Assembly: GCA_963719135.1 (NCBI GenBank)
Contig: CAVRAZ010000012.1
Coordinates: 1-64,000, forward strand
DNA length: 64,000 bases
DNA from: CAVRAZ01 sp963719135
Lineage (GTDB): Bacteria > Pseudomonadota > Gammaproteobacteria > DSM-19610
Direction of reading: 5' to 3'
Numbering within the stretch: the stretch's first letter is position 1; each line of letters begins with the position of its first letter. The position numbers were made by a program, and so were the translations under genes. Positions 18,735 to 27,841 of the stretch are shown in pieces. Below the pieces are notes generated by a model. That model made no database searches, had not been told where the DNA came from, and worked only from the letters and a program-made list of their open reading frames with translations.

Positions 18735-19913
18735 ATGAAAAACTACACCTACCTGATTATCGGCGGCGGCATGACCTGCGATGCGGCCGTTCGCGGCATC
18801 CGCGAACGCGACCGGCAGGGAAGCATCGCGGTGTTGTGCGGCGAAAATCACCCGCCGTACAATCGGCCGCCGTTGTCGAAGAAACTATGGTCCGGCAAAC
18901 CGCTGGACAGCATCTGGCGCAACACCGGCGAGACCGGCGCTGAACTGTTCCTGGACACGCGCGGGGTGAAGGGCGACACCGCGGCCAAAATCATCGAAGA
19001 CAACCGCGGCGAAACCTACCGCTACGAAAAGCTGCTGCTGGCGACCGGCGGTGTCGCGCGGCGTCTGCCGTCGGCCGCCGACGGCGTCATCTATTTCCGT
19101 ACACTGGACGACTACGAACGCCTGCGCGCGCTCGCCGACCGTCAGGGCGAATTCGTGGTCATCGGCGCCGGCTTCATCGGTTCGGAAATCGCCGCGGCAC
19201 TGGCCGCCAACGGCTGCCGGGTGACCCTGGTGTTCCCCGACAGCGGGATCGGTGCGCGCCTTTACCCGCCCGGGCTTTCCCGGTTTCTCAACAGTTATTA
19301 CCGCGAGAAAGGCGTCGAGGTGCTGGCCGGAGAACGCGTCGAAGCCGTCGAGCACCGCGGCGGGCGTTTCAGCGTCAGGACCGGGAGCGGCAAGGCGTTG
19401 TCCGCGGATGCCGTGGTTGCCGGTATCGGCATCGAGCCCGACGTCAGCCTGGCAGGATCGCTCGGCCTCGACATCGACAACGGCGTCGTGGTCGACGCGC
19501 AGTTGCGCGCCGCCGCACCCGACATCTTCGCCGCCGGCAACGTCGCCAATTTCTACAGCACGGCGCTTGCCACGCGGTGTCGCGTCGAACACGAGGACAA
19601 CGCCAATACGATGGGTGCGATGGCCGGACGCAACATGGCCGGCGCCGCCGAAGCCTACACGCATCTGCCGTATTTTTATTCCGACCTTTTCGATCTGGGC
19701 TACGAAGCGGTCGGCGAGTTGGGTGCCGGCATGGAGTTCGTCGAAGACTGGAAGGAACCCAACCGCAAGGGCGTCGTTTACTATCTGAAAGCCGGGCGCG
19801 TGCGCGGCGTGCTGCTGTGGAACACCTGGGGTCAGGTCGATGCCGCACGCGCTGTGATCGCCGCCGGCGACACCGGGTCCGCAGCCGCGCTGGCCGGGCG
19901 GATTCACGACTGA
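18735..19913 (+). CDS. FAD/NAD(P)-dependent pyridine nucleotide-disulfide type reductase
   Basis: A 392-residue flavoprotein of the ferredoxin-reductase/AIF class. The FAD motif is GGGMTCDAAVRGI at residues 10-22, the second (NAD) motif GAGFIGSEIAAAL lies near 143-155, and the FAD-closing ATG-type segment is GNVANFYS. No CxxC disulfide centre is present, so it is not a thioredoxin reductase; it most likely passes electrons from NAD(P)H to a ferredoxin-like protein or quinone. It has its own gap of 181 bases after DUF427. Start ATG 18735. Confidence 0.85.
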   Translation: MKNYTYLIIGGGMTCDAAVRGIRERDRQGSIAVLCGENHPPYNRPPLSKKLWSGKPLDSIWRNTGETGAELFLDTRGVKGDTAAKIIEDNRGETYRYEKLLLATGGVARRLPSAADGVIYFRTLDDYERLRALADRQGEFVVIGAGFIGSEIAAALAANGCRVTLVFPDSGIGARLYPPGLSRFLNSYYREKGVEVLAGERVEAVEHRGGRFSVRTGSGKALSADAVVAGIGIEPDVSLAGSLGLDIDNGVVVDAQLRAAAPDIFAAGNVANFYSTALATRCRVEHEDNANTMGAMAGRNMAGAAEAYTHLPYFYSDLFDLGYEAVGELGAGMEFVEDWKEPNRKGVVYYLKAGRVRGVLLWNTWGQVDAARAVIAAGDTGSAAALAGRIHD

Positions 19914-20127
19914 CGAGTCTTGCGTCGTCGCGTCATTGGCCCGTGAGAGTGGGCCTGTCGGCGAATCACTGTGGCGCAGCAAATTCGTGGTCAGAGACCG
20001 CGCCTGCAGGTGCCGCCCGATCAGCGAAGTGGTGATCGAGTCCATTTCCGTCATTTTGATCGGAAGGCCCCAAGTCAATGCTCGGCAGCAGGCTCGGGAA
20101 ACGCTCCGGCACCTGTCGCCGCCCCGC

Positions 20128-22008
20128 TCAGGCTGTGTCGCGCGACGGCGCGTTCCAAAGCACGGCCACGCCGATCAGCGAGGACAGCAGCGATGCGGCA
20201 AACACCGCGATCTTGGCGACGGCGAAATCTCCGGCGACGGGAAACGCCTGTCCGGCGATGAACAGCGACATCGTGAATCCGGTGCCGGCCAGCGCACCGG
20301 CGCCGGCGAGTTGCCGCCACGAATAGGCGGCGGGTTTCTGCGCGAGACCCAGGCGCACCGCCAGCAGGGACGCCAGGATGAATCCCAGCGGCTTGCCGAG
20401 GCTCAGCCCGGCGACAATCGCGAGCGCGAGCCTTCCATGTGCGTTGAACACATCGGTGCCAAGGGATACACCGGCATTCGCCAGCGCGAAGATCGGCAGC
20501 ACCAGATAGCTCGAACGCGGCGCGACGGTGCGCAGCATGCGGTCGGCCGGCGATTCCAGGCGGTCGTGGATTGCGTCCAGTGCCTCCAGCGCCGGCGCCG
20601 AAGGCCCGCGCCGGAATTGTTCTCCGAGATGCTGCGCTTCGGCCGTCAGAATCGCGTCGGCCTGCATCGCGAGCGTCTTGAAGTCCGGCGGCGGCCGCGT
20701 CGGAATCAGTGCGGCCAGGACGACGCCGGCCAGCGTGGCGTGCAGCCCGGCGGCATGTACGCAGGCCCACAATGCGATGCCGGCCAGGAGGTAGGGCGTC
20801 ACGCGATAGATGCCGGAGCGGTTGAGCAGCACCAGCAGCGCGGTGACGGCGGCCGCCGCAGCGAGATACCCGAACCGAAGCTCGCCGGAATAGAAGATCG
20901 CGACGACGATGATGGCGCCGATGTCGTCGGCGATGGCGGCTGCGGTCAGAAAGATGCGCAACTCCACCGGCACGCGCGCGCCCAGCATCGCGATCACGGC
21001 CACCGCGAAGGCGGTGTCGGTGGCCGTGGGCACGCCCCAGCCGATCGACCAGGACCCCGGCGGAACGAGCAGCAGGTAAAGCAGCGCCGGCGCCGCCATG
21101 CCGCCGGCCGCCGCCGCAATCGGCAGCGCCGCCGCGCGCGGACTGGCCAGATGACCGACGGTGAACTCGCGTTTGATCTCGAGTCCGACCACCAGAAAGA
21201 AGACCGTCAGGAGCGCATCGTTGACCCAGTGCAGCAGTGGCATACTGAAGCCCGCCGCGCCCACCGCCAGACCGAGATCCATGTGCCAGAAGGCCTCGAA
21301 ACCGGGACCGAATCTCGAGTTGGTGAGGGCGACCGCGAGCACCGATGCCAGCAGCAGCAAAACACCGGCCGAAGGGGCCCAGCTCGCAAAGGTCAAGGCC
21401 GCGCTGCGCACACGATGTCCGAGCGAGCCGAGCATCGCGTCGGTGAACGAGCTTTCGTCCCAGGGACCGTCGTAGCGGCGCCCGTTGATGAAAAAGGTCG
21501 GCGTGAAGCGCACGCCGCTGGCCTGCGCACTGTCGATGTCCCTGTCCACGCGCTTCCTGGCGCGCGCGCTCGTCGCGCGCGCAGTGTCGGCGTCCAGCCC
21601 GGACAGGCCCAGCGCATCGGCGACCGCCCGCAGATCATCGTCGGTCAGCGCCGCCGAACGCGTCATCAGCGTGACGTGCGCGTCCCAGAATTGCTGGTGG
21701 TCGCGCGCGCATTCCACCAGTTCGGCGGCCGGCCGCGCCAGATCGCTTCCGATCAGCGGCCGGTGGCGGAACACATAGCGCAGGCGCTCGCCGAGCTGAC
21801 TGCGGACCTCGGTGATGCGCTCGTTGGCCGCGCGGCAGTGCGGGCACGCGTAACTGCCGTATTCCACCAGGGTGATCGGCGCGTTCGCTGGTCCGAGCAC
21901 GTGATCCCGCGTAGCGTCGACCGGACGGTCGAGGCGGTTGGTCGCTGCGGCCGGCGCCGGCAGCGTGGTCGCCCACGCGTCCGCCGGGCTCGACGTTTTG
22001 TCATCCAC
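20128..22008 (-). CDS. nhaA: DsbA-like domain fused to Na+/H+ antiporter NhaA
   Basis: A 626-residue fusion. Residues 1 to about 200 are a DsbA-like thioredoxin-fold domain with CPHC at 55-58 and a cis-proline segment TPTFFING. From about residue 215 there is a complete NhaA antiporter with LTNSRFG, the VVGLEIKREF segment, the ion-site pair ADDIGAI (equivalent to Asp163-Asp164 of the E. coli protein) and GTGFTMSLFI near the end. No signal peptide precedes the thioredoxin domain. It would exchange protons for sodium across the inner membrane, perhaps under thiol control. Its start lies 46 bases after the zinc-finger gene. Confidence 0.92.
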   Translation of the reverse strand: MDDKTSSPADAWATTLPAPAAATNRLDRPVDATRDHVLGPANAPITLVEYGSYACPHCRAANERITEVRSQLGERLRYVFRHRPLIGSDLARPAAELVECARDHQQFWDAHVTLMTRSAALTDDDLRAVADALGLSGLDADTARATSARARKRVDRDIDSAQASGVRFTPTFFINGRRYDGPWDESSFTDAMLGSLGHRVRSAALTFASWAPSAGVLLLLASVLAVALTNSRFGPGFEAFWHMDLGLAVGAAGFSMPLLHWVNDALLTVFFLVVGLEIKREFTVGHLASPRAAALPIAAAAGGMAAPALLYLLLVPPGSWSIGWGVPTATDTAFAVAVIAMLGARVPVELRIFLTAAAIADDIGAIIVVAIFYSGELRFGYLAAAAAVTALLVLLNRSGIYRVTPYLLAGIALWACVHAAGLHATLAGVVLAALIPTRPPPDFKTLAMQADAILTAEAQHLGEQFRRGPSAPALEALDAIHDRLESPADRMLRTVAPRSSYLVLPIFALANAGVSLGTDVFNAHGRLALAIVAGLSLGKPLGFILASLLAVRLGLAQKPAAYSWRQLAGAGALAGTGFTMSLFIAGQAFPVAGDFAVAKIAVFAASLLSSLIGVAVLWNAPSRDTA

Positions 22009-22054
22009 GCCAGGCTACCTCCAGCTTCGCATGCGCTCTCCGCAGCCGACGCGT

Positions 22055-22327
22055 TCAATATTCGGCGAAAGCGGCGTCGGGGTAGCAGTACAGCCAGCGC
22101 TCCCCGGGTTCCGCCGACGCGACGACCGGATGACCGGTGCGCTGCGCGTGGCGCGTCGCATGGCGATTGGGCGAACTGTCGCAGCACAGCGTGGCGCCGC
22201 AGGTCTGGCAGGTGCGCAGATGCACCCATGCGTCGCCGAGTTTGACGCATTCTTCGCACTCGTAACGCTCCGCCGTCTTGACCGTCCCGACGGCGGCCAG
22301 ATGGGCGCAGGATGCTTTGGCTGTCAT
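22055..22327 (-). CDS. UBP-type zinc finger protein
   Basis: A 90-residue protein that is nearly all one UBP-type zinc finger, the domain that in eukaryotes binds the ubiquitin C-terminus. Zinc ligands are visible as C-x2-C (YECEECVKLG), C-x2-C (RTCQTCG), CC and paired His (RHATRHAQRTGH). ATG 22327 follows GAGGAAG and lies 10 bases after the flavoprotein stop. Bacterial versions have no ubiquitin partner and their role is unknown. Gene order links it to NhaA and the cNMP flavoprotein. Confidence 0.88.
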   Translation of the reverse strand: MTAKASCAHLAAVGTVKTAERYECEECVKLGDAWVHLRTCQTCGATLCCDSSPNRHATRHAQRTGHPVVASAEPGERWLYCYPDAAFAEY

Positions 22328-22337
22328 GGCGCTTCCT

Positions 22338-24020
22338 CTATTCGTGGAGTGCCTGGTGCACGAAGGCGATCGCGATCGATCCCTCGCCGACCGCCGACGC
22401 CACACGCTTGATGCTGCCCGCGCGCACGTCGCCCACCGCGAACACGCCGGGCAGGCTGGTTTCGAGCAGATGCGGCGCGCGGCCCGGCTGCCAACCCGCC
22501 GCCGCCAGTTCGTCGCGCGACAGATCGGGTCCGGTCTTGATGAAACCCTTGGCGTCGCGCGCAACGCACCCGTCGAGCCACTGTGTGTTGGGCGCGGCGC
22601 CGGTCATCAGGAAGACGTGGCGGATGGCGTGCCGTTCGGCGGCGCCGGTCCGGTTGTCACGCCACTGCACCTGCTCGAGATGGTTGCCGCCTTCGAGGGC
22701 CGCGATCTCGGTATGCGTTCGCAGCGAGATGGCCGGGTTGCCTTCGATGCGTCGGATCAGATAACGCGACATGCTTTCCGCCAGTCCGCTCGAGCGTACC
22801 AGTATGTGCACGCGCCGCGAGGTCTGCGCGAGAAACACGGCGGCCTGTCCGGCGGAGTTGCCGCCGCCGACGACGATCACTGCTTCACCGGCGCACAGTT
22901 GCGCCTCCATGAAGGTCGCGCCGTAATACACGCCGGCCCCTTCGAAGTGCGACAGGTTGTCGAGCGGCGGTTTCCGGTATTCGGCGCCGCTGGCGATGAT
23001 GAGGGTGCGCGTGGGTACGGGTGCGCCGTCTCCGATCACGAGGCTGTAGGGTCTGCCGGTACAGCGCAACCCGGTGGCGCTTTTCGCGATGATCACCTGG
23101 GCCCCGAACTTCTGCGCCTGAGTGTAGGCGCGCGCCGCCAGCGCCTGGCCGGAGATGCCCGTGGGAAAGCCGAGGTAGTTTTCGATCTTCGAACTGGACC
23201 CGGCCTGCCCGCCCGGCGCGCTGGTTTCGACGACCAGCACGTCCAGTCCTTCCGACGCCGCATACACCGCGGCGGCCAGTCCGGCCGGACCGGCGCCCAC
23301 GATGACAACGTCGCGGATCCGCGTCTGGTCGATCGCGGTGTTGAAACCGAGGCACTCGGCGATCTGCTGATTGGTGGGGTCGCGCAACACCAGGTCACCG
23401 CGACAGATCAACACCGGCACGTCCGCGACGGTGACCTGGAACCGGTCGAGCAGCTCCTGCACGTCGGTGTCGCGATCGAGGTCGAGATACGCATAGGGGT
23501 GGCCGTTGCGCGTCAGGAACTCTTTGACGCGCAGCGTGCCCGCGCAGTGAATGGAGCCGATGAGCACGACGTCGCCGAAGCCGTGCGCGATCAGCTCCAC
23601 CCGCCGCAGGATGAAGGCGCGCATGATGATTTCGCTCAGCTCGCTGTCGGTCTGCACGAGGCCCAGCATGTGCTCGCGATCCAGTTCGATCACTTCGCCC
23701 GGTTCGGTGGCGCGCGCGCGCACCAGCGCGCGGCGCCCGGCCAGCATCTGCATCTCGCCGGTGAACTGGCCCGGTCCGTGCACCGCGATCAGCGTCTCGC
23801 CGGCACCGGACGGCTGGACGATTTCGATCTGGCCTTCGGTGACCACGAAAAACGGCGCGACCTCGGAACCGGCTTCGAACAACACGTCGCCGCGCCGCAG
23901 CGGACGCCGGCGGCCGTGCGCCGCGATACGCGCCAACTGTTCCGGCGTCAGCGTCGGAAACATCTGGTCGATGCGCGCGCTCAGCGTCAGTGGCGCGGGC
24001 GTGGCGGCGGTATCGGTCAT
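22338..24020 (-). CDS. cNMP-binding / glutaredoxin-like / thioredoxin-reductase-like fusion flavoprotein
   Basis: A 560-residue three-part protein. Residues 15-135 are a cyclic-nucleotide-binding domain (FFVVTEGQIEI, GQFTGEMQMLAGR). Residues about 150-235 are glutaredoxin-like (SIHCAGTLRVKEFL, DVPVLICRG). The rest is a thioredoxin-reductase-like flavoprotein (VVIVGAGPAGLAAAVYAASEG, VIVVGGGNSAGQAA, GVFAVGDVRAG). At the position of the usual CxxC the sequence reads GATFMEA near residue 365, so the reductase's own disulfide is absent. ATG 24020 was chosen; the open frame upstream is unrelated. First gene of the operon with the UBP finger and NhaA fusion. Confidence 0.9.
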   Translation of the reverse strand: MTDTAATPAPLTLSARIDQMFPTLTPEQLARIAAHGRRRPLRRGDVLFEAGSEVAPFFVVTEGQIEIVQPSGAGETLIAVHGPGQFTGEMQMLAGRRALVRARATEPGEVIELDREHMLGLVQTDSELSEIIMRAFILRRVELIAHGFGDVVLIGSIHCAGTLRVKEFLTRNGHPYAYLDLDRDTDVQELLDRFQVTVADVPVLICRGDLVLRDPTNQQIAECLGFNTAIDQTRIRDVVIVGAGPAGLAAAVYAASEGLDVLVVETSAPGGQAGSSSKIENYLGFPTGISGQALAARAYTQAQKFGAQVIIAKSATGLRCTGRPYSLVIGDGAPVPTRTLIIASGAEYRKPPLDNLSHFEGAGVYYGATFMEAQLCAGEAVIVVGGGNSAGQAAVFLAQTSRRVHILVRSSGLAESMSRYLIRRIEGNPAISLRTHTEIAALEGGNHLEQVQWRDNRTGAAERHAIRHVFLMTGAAPNTQWLDGCVARDAKGFIKTGPDLSRDELAAAGWQPGRAPHLLETSLPGVFAVGDVRAGSIKRVASAVGEGSIAIAFVHQALHE

Positions 24021-24502
24021 GGCGGGGTGGCGATCATGTGGCGGGCGCTTCGCGCGCATCCATCGACCCGAAGGGACCTGCGCCGATGCCGTCGCAAGGC
24101 GGGCCGGAGCAGCCCTGACCGCGCCGATCATGTGCGATGCCGTGGTAGCGACGGGAGGCCGGGAACGGCATCGGCGAGGCTCGGCGGTCTTCGTGCAAAC
24201 ACCCACCCTGACCGCAGACGACGGCCTGTCTTCTACGCCAGTCTTTGTGATAGATCACCTATCGCTATCCGTGGAGATTGCATTCATGGGGCATTGTCCC
24301 TGGGCGCCGCCGGTGACGTTCGAACTCCGATCCCGATGCCGGCCGCATCGTCGCGGCTCAAAGCACTAAAATGGCCCCCGCCGTTGACGCTGGGGAGTGT
24401 GCGGCGGGGACGCGCTCGGTACGCCTGGATCCACCAGGCGTATTGAGTATAGCTCTCAAGTGCGCCGCGGGCGACGCGCCCGGCGAGGCGGACGTTCACC
24501 CG
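24021..24502. other. Intergenic region with a short palindrome
   Basis: About 480 bases between gltD and the cNMP flavoprotein, both on the minus strand. GTGAT-AG-ATCAC at 24247-24258 is an inverted repeat of unknown meaning, and a stem-loop lies at 24421-24441. No gene was recognised; the flavoprotein operon promoter should be here. Confidence 0.45.
24421..24441 (-). terminator. Stem-loop downstream of gltD
   Basis: A perfect 8-base inverted repeat (ACGCCTGG and its complement) with a 5-base loop lies about 60 bases past the gltD stop. No run of T follows on the minus strand, so intrinsic termination is only possible, not shown. Confidence 0.4.
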
Positions 24503-25945
24503 TCAGTCGACCGGCAGTTCGCTGCCGCCCGCCAGCCAGAGATCCACGGCGCGCGCGCACCGGCGGCCTTCGCGGATCGCCCAGACCAGCAGCGATTGTC
24601 CGCGCCGCACATCGCCGCACGCAAAGACGCCGGGCCGGCTGGTCAGGAAGCACAGGTCGTTGGCCTCGACGTTGCCGCGACCGTCGAGGTCCACCTGCAG
24701 ATCCTTCAGCAGGCCCTCGTGCACCGGATGCGCATAGCCGATGGCGATCAGCACCAGTTGCGCGGGGAGGTGCCGGGTCTCGCCCTCGACGGCGCCAAAG
24801 TCGTGGCGCCGCGCGTGCCGGCCCCACTGGACGCGCTGCATGAGCAGGCCGGAAACGCGGCCGGAATCCTCGGTCAAGCCGACCGTGTTCCAGCTCCACA
24901 GCCGTTTGCAGCCTTCCTGCTCCGTATCGCTTTCGCGGTACGTCGGCGCCGACAGCGGCCAGTGCATCAGGATATCCGCGGCATCGGGCGGGCGTTCGTG
25001 ATACTGGATCTGGGTGACGCTGCGCGCGCCCTGGCGAATCGCCGTGCCCACGCAGTCACAACCGGTGTCGCCGCCGCCGATGACCACGACGTCCTTGCCG
25101 CCGGCGAGGATCGCCGCTTCCGGCTCGATCGGATCGCCGGCGACCCGGTGGTTCTGCTGCGCGAGATAGTCCAGCGCGAAATGAATGCCTTTGCAGCGCG
25201 GCGACGGCAGCGCGACCCGGCGCGGATATTCGCAGCCGCAGGCGAGCACGACGGCGTCCGCGCTGTCCAGCATGGCGCCGGTCCGCGGATCGCAGCCGAC
25301 GTGAACGCCGGTGCGGAACACCACGCCTTCCGCGCGCAACTGTGCCAGGCGGCGGTCCAGCAGCCGTTTTTCCAGGCGGAAATCCGGAATGCCGTAACGC
25401 AGCAGCCCGCCCGGACGATCGGCTTTTTCATACAGCGTCACCCGGTAGCCCACACGCGCCAGTTGCTGCGCGCAGGCCAGCCCCGCAGGTCCCGATCCGA
25501 CCACGGCCACGCGTTCCGATCGCCGCCCTTTTGGATAGTGCGGCCGCACCCAGCCGCGCTCCCACGCCCGGTCCGCGATCGCCCTTTCGAGCGCCTTGAT
25601 GGTGACCGGGCCGCCCGAGAGCATGAGCGTGCAGGCGTGTTCGCAGGGAGCGGGGCAGAGGCGCCCGGTCAGCTCCGGAAAGTTGTTGGTCGAATCGAGT
25701 GCCCGCCAGGCCGCGCGCCAGTGACGCTCGCTGACCAGCGCATTCCAGTCGGGTATGAGATTGTTGACCGGACAATAGGCGTGGCAGTAGGGAATGCCGC
25801 AATCCATGCAGCGCGCACCCTGCCGCAGCGCCTGGGCGTCCGGCATACTCTGAACGTACTCGCGCCAATGCCTGACTCGCTGTTCGACGGGTTGCTTGAC
25901 GGGGCCCTGGCGCGGGTAGCGTAAAAAACCACGCAAATTATCCAT
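24503..25945 (-). CDS. gltD: Glutamate synthase small-subunit-type flavoprotein
   Basis: A 480-residue protein of the GltD family, which feeds electrons from NADPH to the glutamate-synthase large subunit or to other partners. N-terminal Fe-S cysteines are seen in CMDCGIPYCHAYCP and CPAPCEHAC; FAD and NADP sites follow in VVGSGPAGLACAQQLA and VVIGGGDTGCDCVGTA. ATG 25945 is preferred to the TTG three bases earlier. No gltB lies in the window, so it is a solitary copy here; a TATACT -10-like box sits about 25 bases upstream of the start. Confidence 0.9.
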   Translation of the reverse strand: MDNLRGFLRYPRQGPVKQPVEQRVRHWREYVQSMPDAQALRQGARCMDCGIPYCHAYCPVNNLIPDWNALVSERHWRAAWRALDSTNNFPELTGRLCPAPCEHACTLMLSGGPVTIKALERAIADRAWERGWVRPHYPKGRRSERVAVVGSGPAGLACAQQLARVGYRVTLYEKADRPGGLLRYGIPDFRLEKRLLDRRLAQLRAEGVVFRTGVHVGCDPRTGAMLDSADAVVLACGCEYPRRVALPSPRCKGIHFALDYLAQQNHRVAGDPIEPEAAILAGGKDVVVIGGGDTGCDCVGTAIRQGARSVTQIQYHERPPDAADILMHWPLSAPTYRESDTEQEGCKRLWSWNTVGLTEDSGRVSGLLMQRVQWGRHARRHDFGAVEGETRHLPAQLVLIAIGYAHPVHEGLLKDLQVDLDGRGNVEANDLCFLTSRPGVFACGDVRRGQSLLVWAIREGRRCARAVDLWLAGGSELPVD

Positions 25946-26047
25946 CAATAGATGTCAGTCAGATCACGTACCGACAAGTATAGACAAGCGTTCAGACGGC
26001 CGGTCACCGATCGGCGCGCCGGCGTCGCTGCTGCGTAAGTGAATGTT

Positions 26048-26185
26048 CTACCGGCCGCTTGTCGGGAACGCGGCTTTGGCCTCGGTGACCCCTGCGTCGA
26101 TCCTGGTCCGGAAGGCCGCCCGATGCCTGCGGTCTTCCACCGGGTCCTTCGCCGCCTTCTTTCCAAGCGAATATTCGTAGCACAT
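26048..26185 (-). CDS. 45-residue conserved-looking small protein, unknown
   Basis: A short frame with an unusually strong ribosome binding site: GAGGAGG lies 6 bases before ATG 26185. The peptide begins MCYEYSLGKKAAKDP, is rich in Arg, Lys and Ala, and has no membrane segment. No family is recognised. The start signal is the main support; the two other frames across the same bases have no such signal. Confidence 0.45.
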   Translation of the reverse strand: MCYEYSLGKKAAKDPVEDRRHRAAFRTRIDAGVTEAKAAFPTSGR

Positions 26186-26571
26186 GTGAAACCTCCTCGC
26201 GCACAACCGCCAGCCATTTGCTTCGCCGTACCCGGTCAGGTTACCCGCAGGCAAGGCGAATTCAATTCAGACGATTTTATCTGGCGCGGCGGTACAAAGC
26301 GCGCCGACACGCGCCGCCTTGCTGCACTTCGCCGGCTGTTTTTCTGTAGCTGTGGGACGACCTGAAAAGTCGCGCATTTTCATGCAGATGGCGGAAGCGA
26401 TGTGCAAGGGTCGCTGCGGCACGACAAACGCAGTGGCGAGCAGCGCTGGCAGGCCAACTGAGGGTACGCCGTAACTGCCTGATTGCGCGCCGATAACCCG
26501 ATGTGGCACGCAGTGTGCTCGGTTTATCATGTCGATCGTGTGAGGCAGCACAGCCTCGGAGGTCAATCGCT
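26186..26571. other. Intergenic region, no gene recognised
   Basis: About 385 bases between the divergent small ORF and DUF2845 gene. Open frames here are shadows of one another and lack ribosome binding sites. Nothing structural stands out. Confidence 0.4.
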
Positions 26572-26892
26572 ATGGCCGGTCCATCCAAGCCGAGAGGGCG
26601 GCACACGACACTGCATGATCTGGTCGCTGCCGGAATACTGGCAAGTCTAGGTGTTCATGCCTGGGCTATGCGTTGCGGAACCGAACTCGTCGACGAGGGT
26701 GACACCCCGCTTGAAGTCGCACTGAAATGCGGGACACCCACGTTCGTCGATCAGAACCGCTGGATCTACAATGAGGGTCCGCACCAGTTCATGAAGGTCC
26801 TTCACTTCGGAGCCGGTGAAGTGCAGTTCATCGAGAACGGGCCCTATGGCAGCAGCGACCGTTGGCCGCCCGCGCGCCAGTCTGCCCCCTGA
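26572..26892 (+). CDS. DUF2845 family exported protein
   Basis: A 106-residue protein. ATG 26572 follows GGAGGT at a good distance and opens a signal sequence (LVAAGILASLGVHAWA). The mature part MRCGTELVDEGDTPLEVALKCG and later WIYNEGPHQFMKVLHF is the DUF2845 pattern, with two cysteines that could form a disulfide. Periplasmic location is likely and function unknown. It is followed 170 bases later by another exported protein on the same strand. Confidence 0.83.
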   Translation: MAGPSKPRGRHTTLHDLVAAGILASLGVHAWAMRCGTELVDEGDTPLEVALKCGTPTFVDQNRWIYNEGPHQFMKVLHFGAGEVQFIENGPYGSSDRWPPARQSAP

Positions 26893-27061
26893 GTTGAACC
26901 GGCAGGCCGTCGCAAGACCAGCCGGCTGCGCCGCGATTCGACGGTCGTCGTTCGCTGGTTGTCCTGATAGTGAGCGGCACAGTGCCCAGCCGTCCCGGCC
27001 GCGACGCAAGCTCGCGGGGGTGATTCGAAGTGAGCCAATGCCCGAAGGGCAGGAGGTAGTT

Positions 27062-27661
27062 ATGAACACCAGGTACCGCAAGTCTTTAATCGCAGGCATG
27101 ATCGCGACGTTGGCCGCTGCGCCCGGTTGGTTCGCCGCACAGCAGGCGCAGGCCGCGCAATCCGGCGCTGCGTCCGAACCGCCGACGGAGTACGGCCAGT
27201 CGGTGCCGGGCAGCGTGGCGCCGGCAACGGAGTCGGAGGGCAGTAGTCCGGCGGACGCCGCTCTGTCGGCGATGACCCCCGATCAGGTGAAAGGCATGGA
27301 CGTCGTCGGCACGTCGGGTGACAAGATCGGCACGGTCGAAGGCCTGGTCCGCAAGCGCGACGACGGCCGTCTCTACGTGGTGGTCGCCTCCGGTGGAATC
27401 CTGGGAATCGGCGCGAAAAAGATTCCCGTTGCCCTGGACGCGCTGCAGCTGGAGGGCAAGACCCTGCACCTTCCTATGACGGTCTATGACCTGACGAGCA
27501 AGGCGGAGTACAAGGAAGACCAGTACGTCGCTCTGAAACCCGAGGACAAGGCGATCGGCGAGTTCGCGGCGTTCGAAGCGAATCCTGCCAAGGGAACCGG
27601 CGAAGCGCCTGCCGGCGGTGCCGAACAGGCTCCGCAGGCTGAGCCGTCTCCCACACAGTGA
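27062..27661 (+). CDS. Exported PRC-barrel domain protein
   Basis: A 199-residue protein with a signal peptide (residues 1 to about 32, ending QQAQAAQ), a Ser/Pro-rich spacer, and a PRC-barrel domain at about 78-160 (GMDVVGTSGDKIGTVEGLV, LGIGAKKIPVALDAL). PRC barrels are small beta domains that bind partners in RNA processing, photosynthesis or envelope proteins. The Pro/Glu-rich tail is low-complexity. ATG 27062 is set by CAGGAGG. Its role is not deducible. Confidence 0.8.
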   Translation: MNTRYRKSLIAGMIATLAAAPGWFAAQQAQAAQSGAASEPPTEYGQSVPGSVAPATESEGSSPADAALSAMTPDQVKGMDVVGTSGDKIGTVEGLVRKRDDGRLYVVVASGGILGIGAKKIPVALDALQLEGKTLHLPMTVYDLTSKAEYKEDQYVALKPEDKAIGEFAAFEANPAKGTGEAPAGGAEQAPQAEPSPTQ

Positions 27662-27841
27662 GTGCGACGCAAGTCGTGCCGCCGGGGCTGCGCTTGCCGC
27701 GCAGCCTTGGCGGCGCGGCAAGGGACCGGTCGCAGCCGCGCCATGGCGGTGTCGGAGCGGGTATCCTGCGATTCGGGAATCGTTCATCGCGACGGATGAC
27801 GGAGAGCGTCCACCGCCGCGCGGCGCTGCTTCCAAGACCGC

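Noticed and set aside
19936..22245. Plus-strand frame of about 770 codons opposite the NhaA fusion
   Set aside because: Arg/Gln-rich and without motifs, antisense to a protein with clear DsbA and NhaA signatures.
24247..24258. GTGAT-AG-ATCAC as a CRP/FNR-type site for the cNMP flavoprotein operon
   Set aside because: Half-sites are separated by two bases, not by the spacing those regulators need, and no promoter was found beside it.
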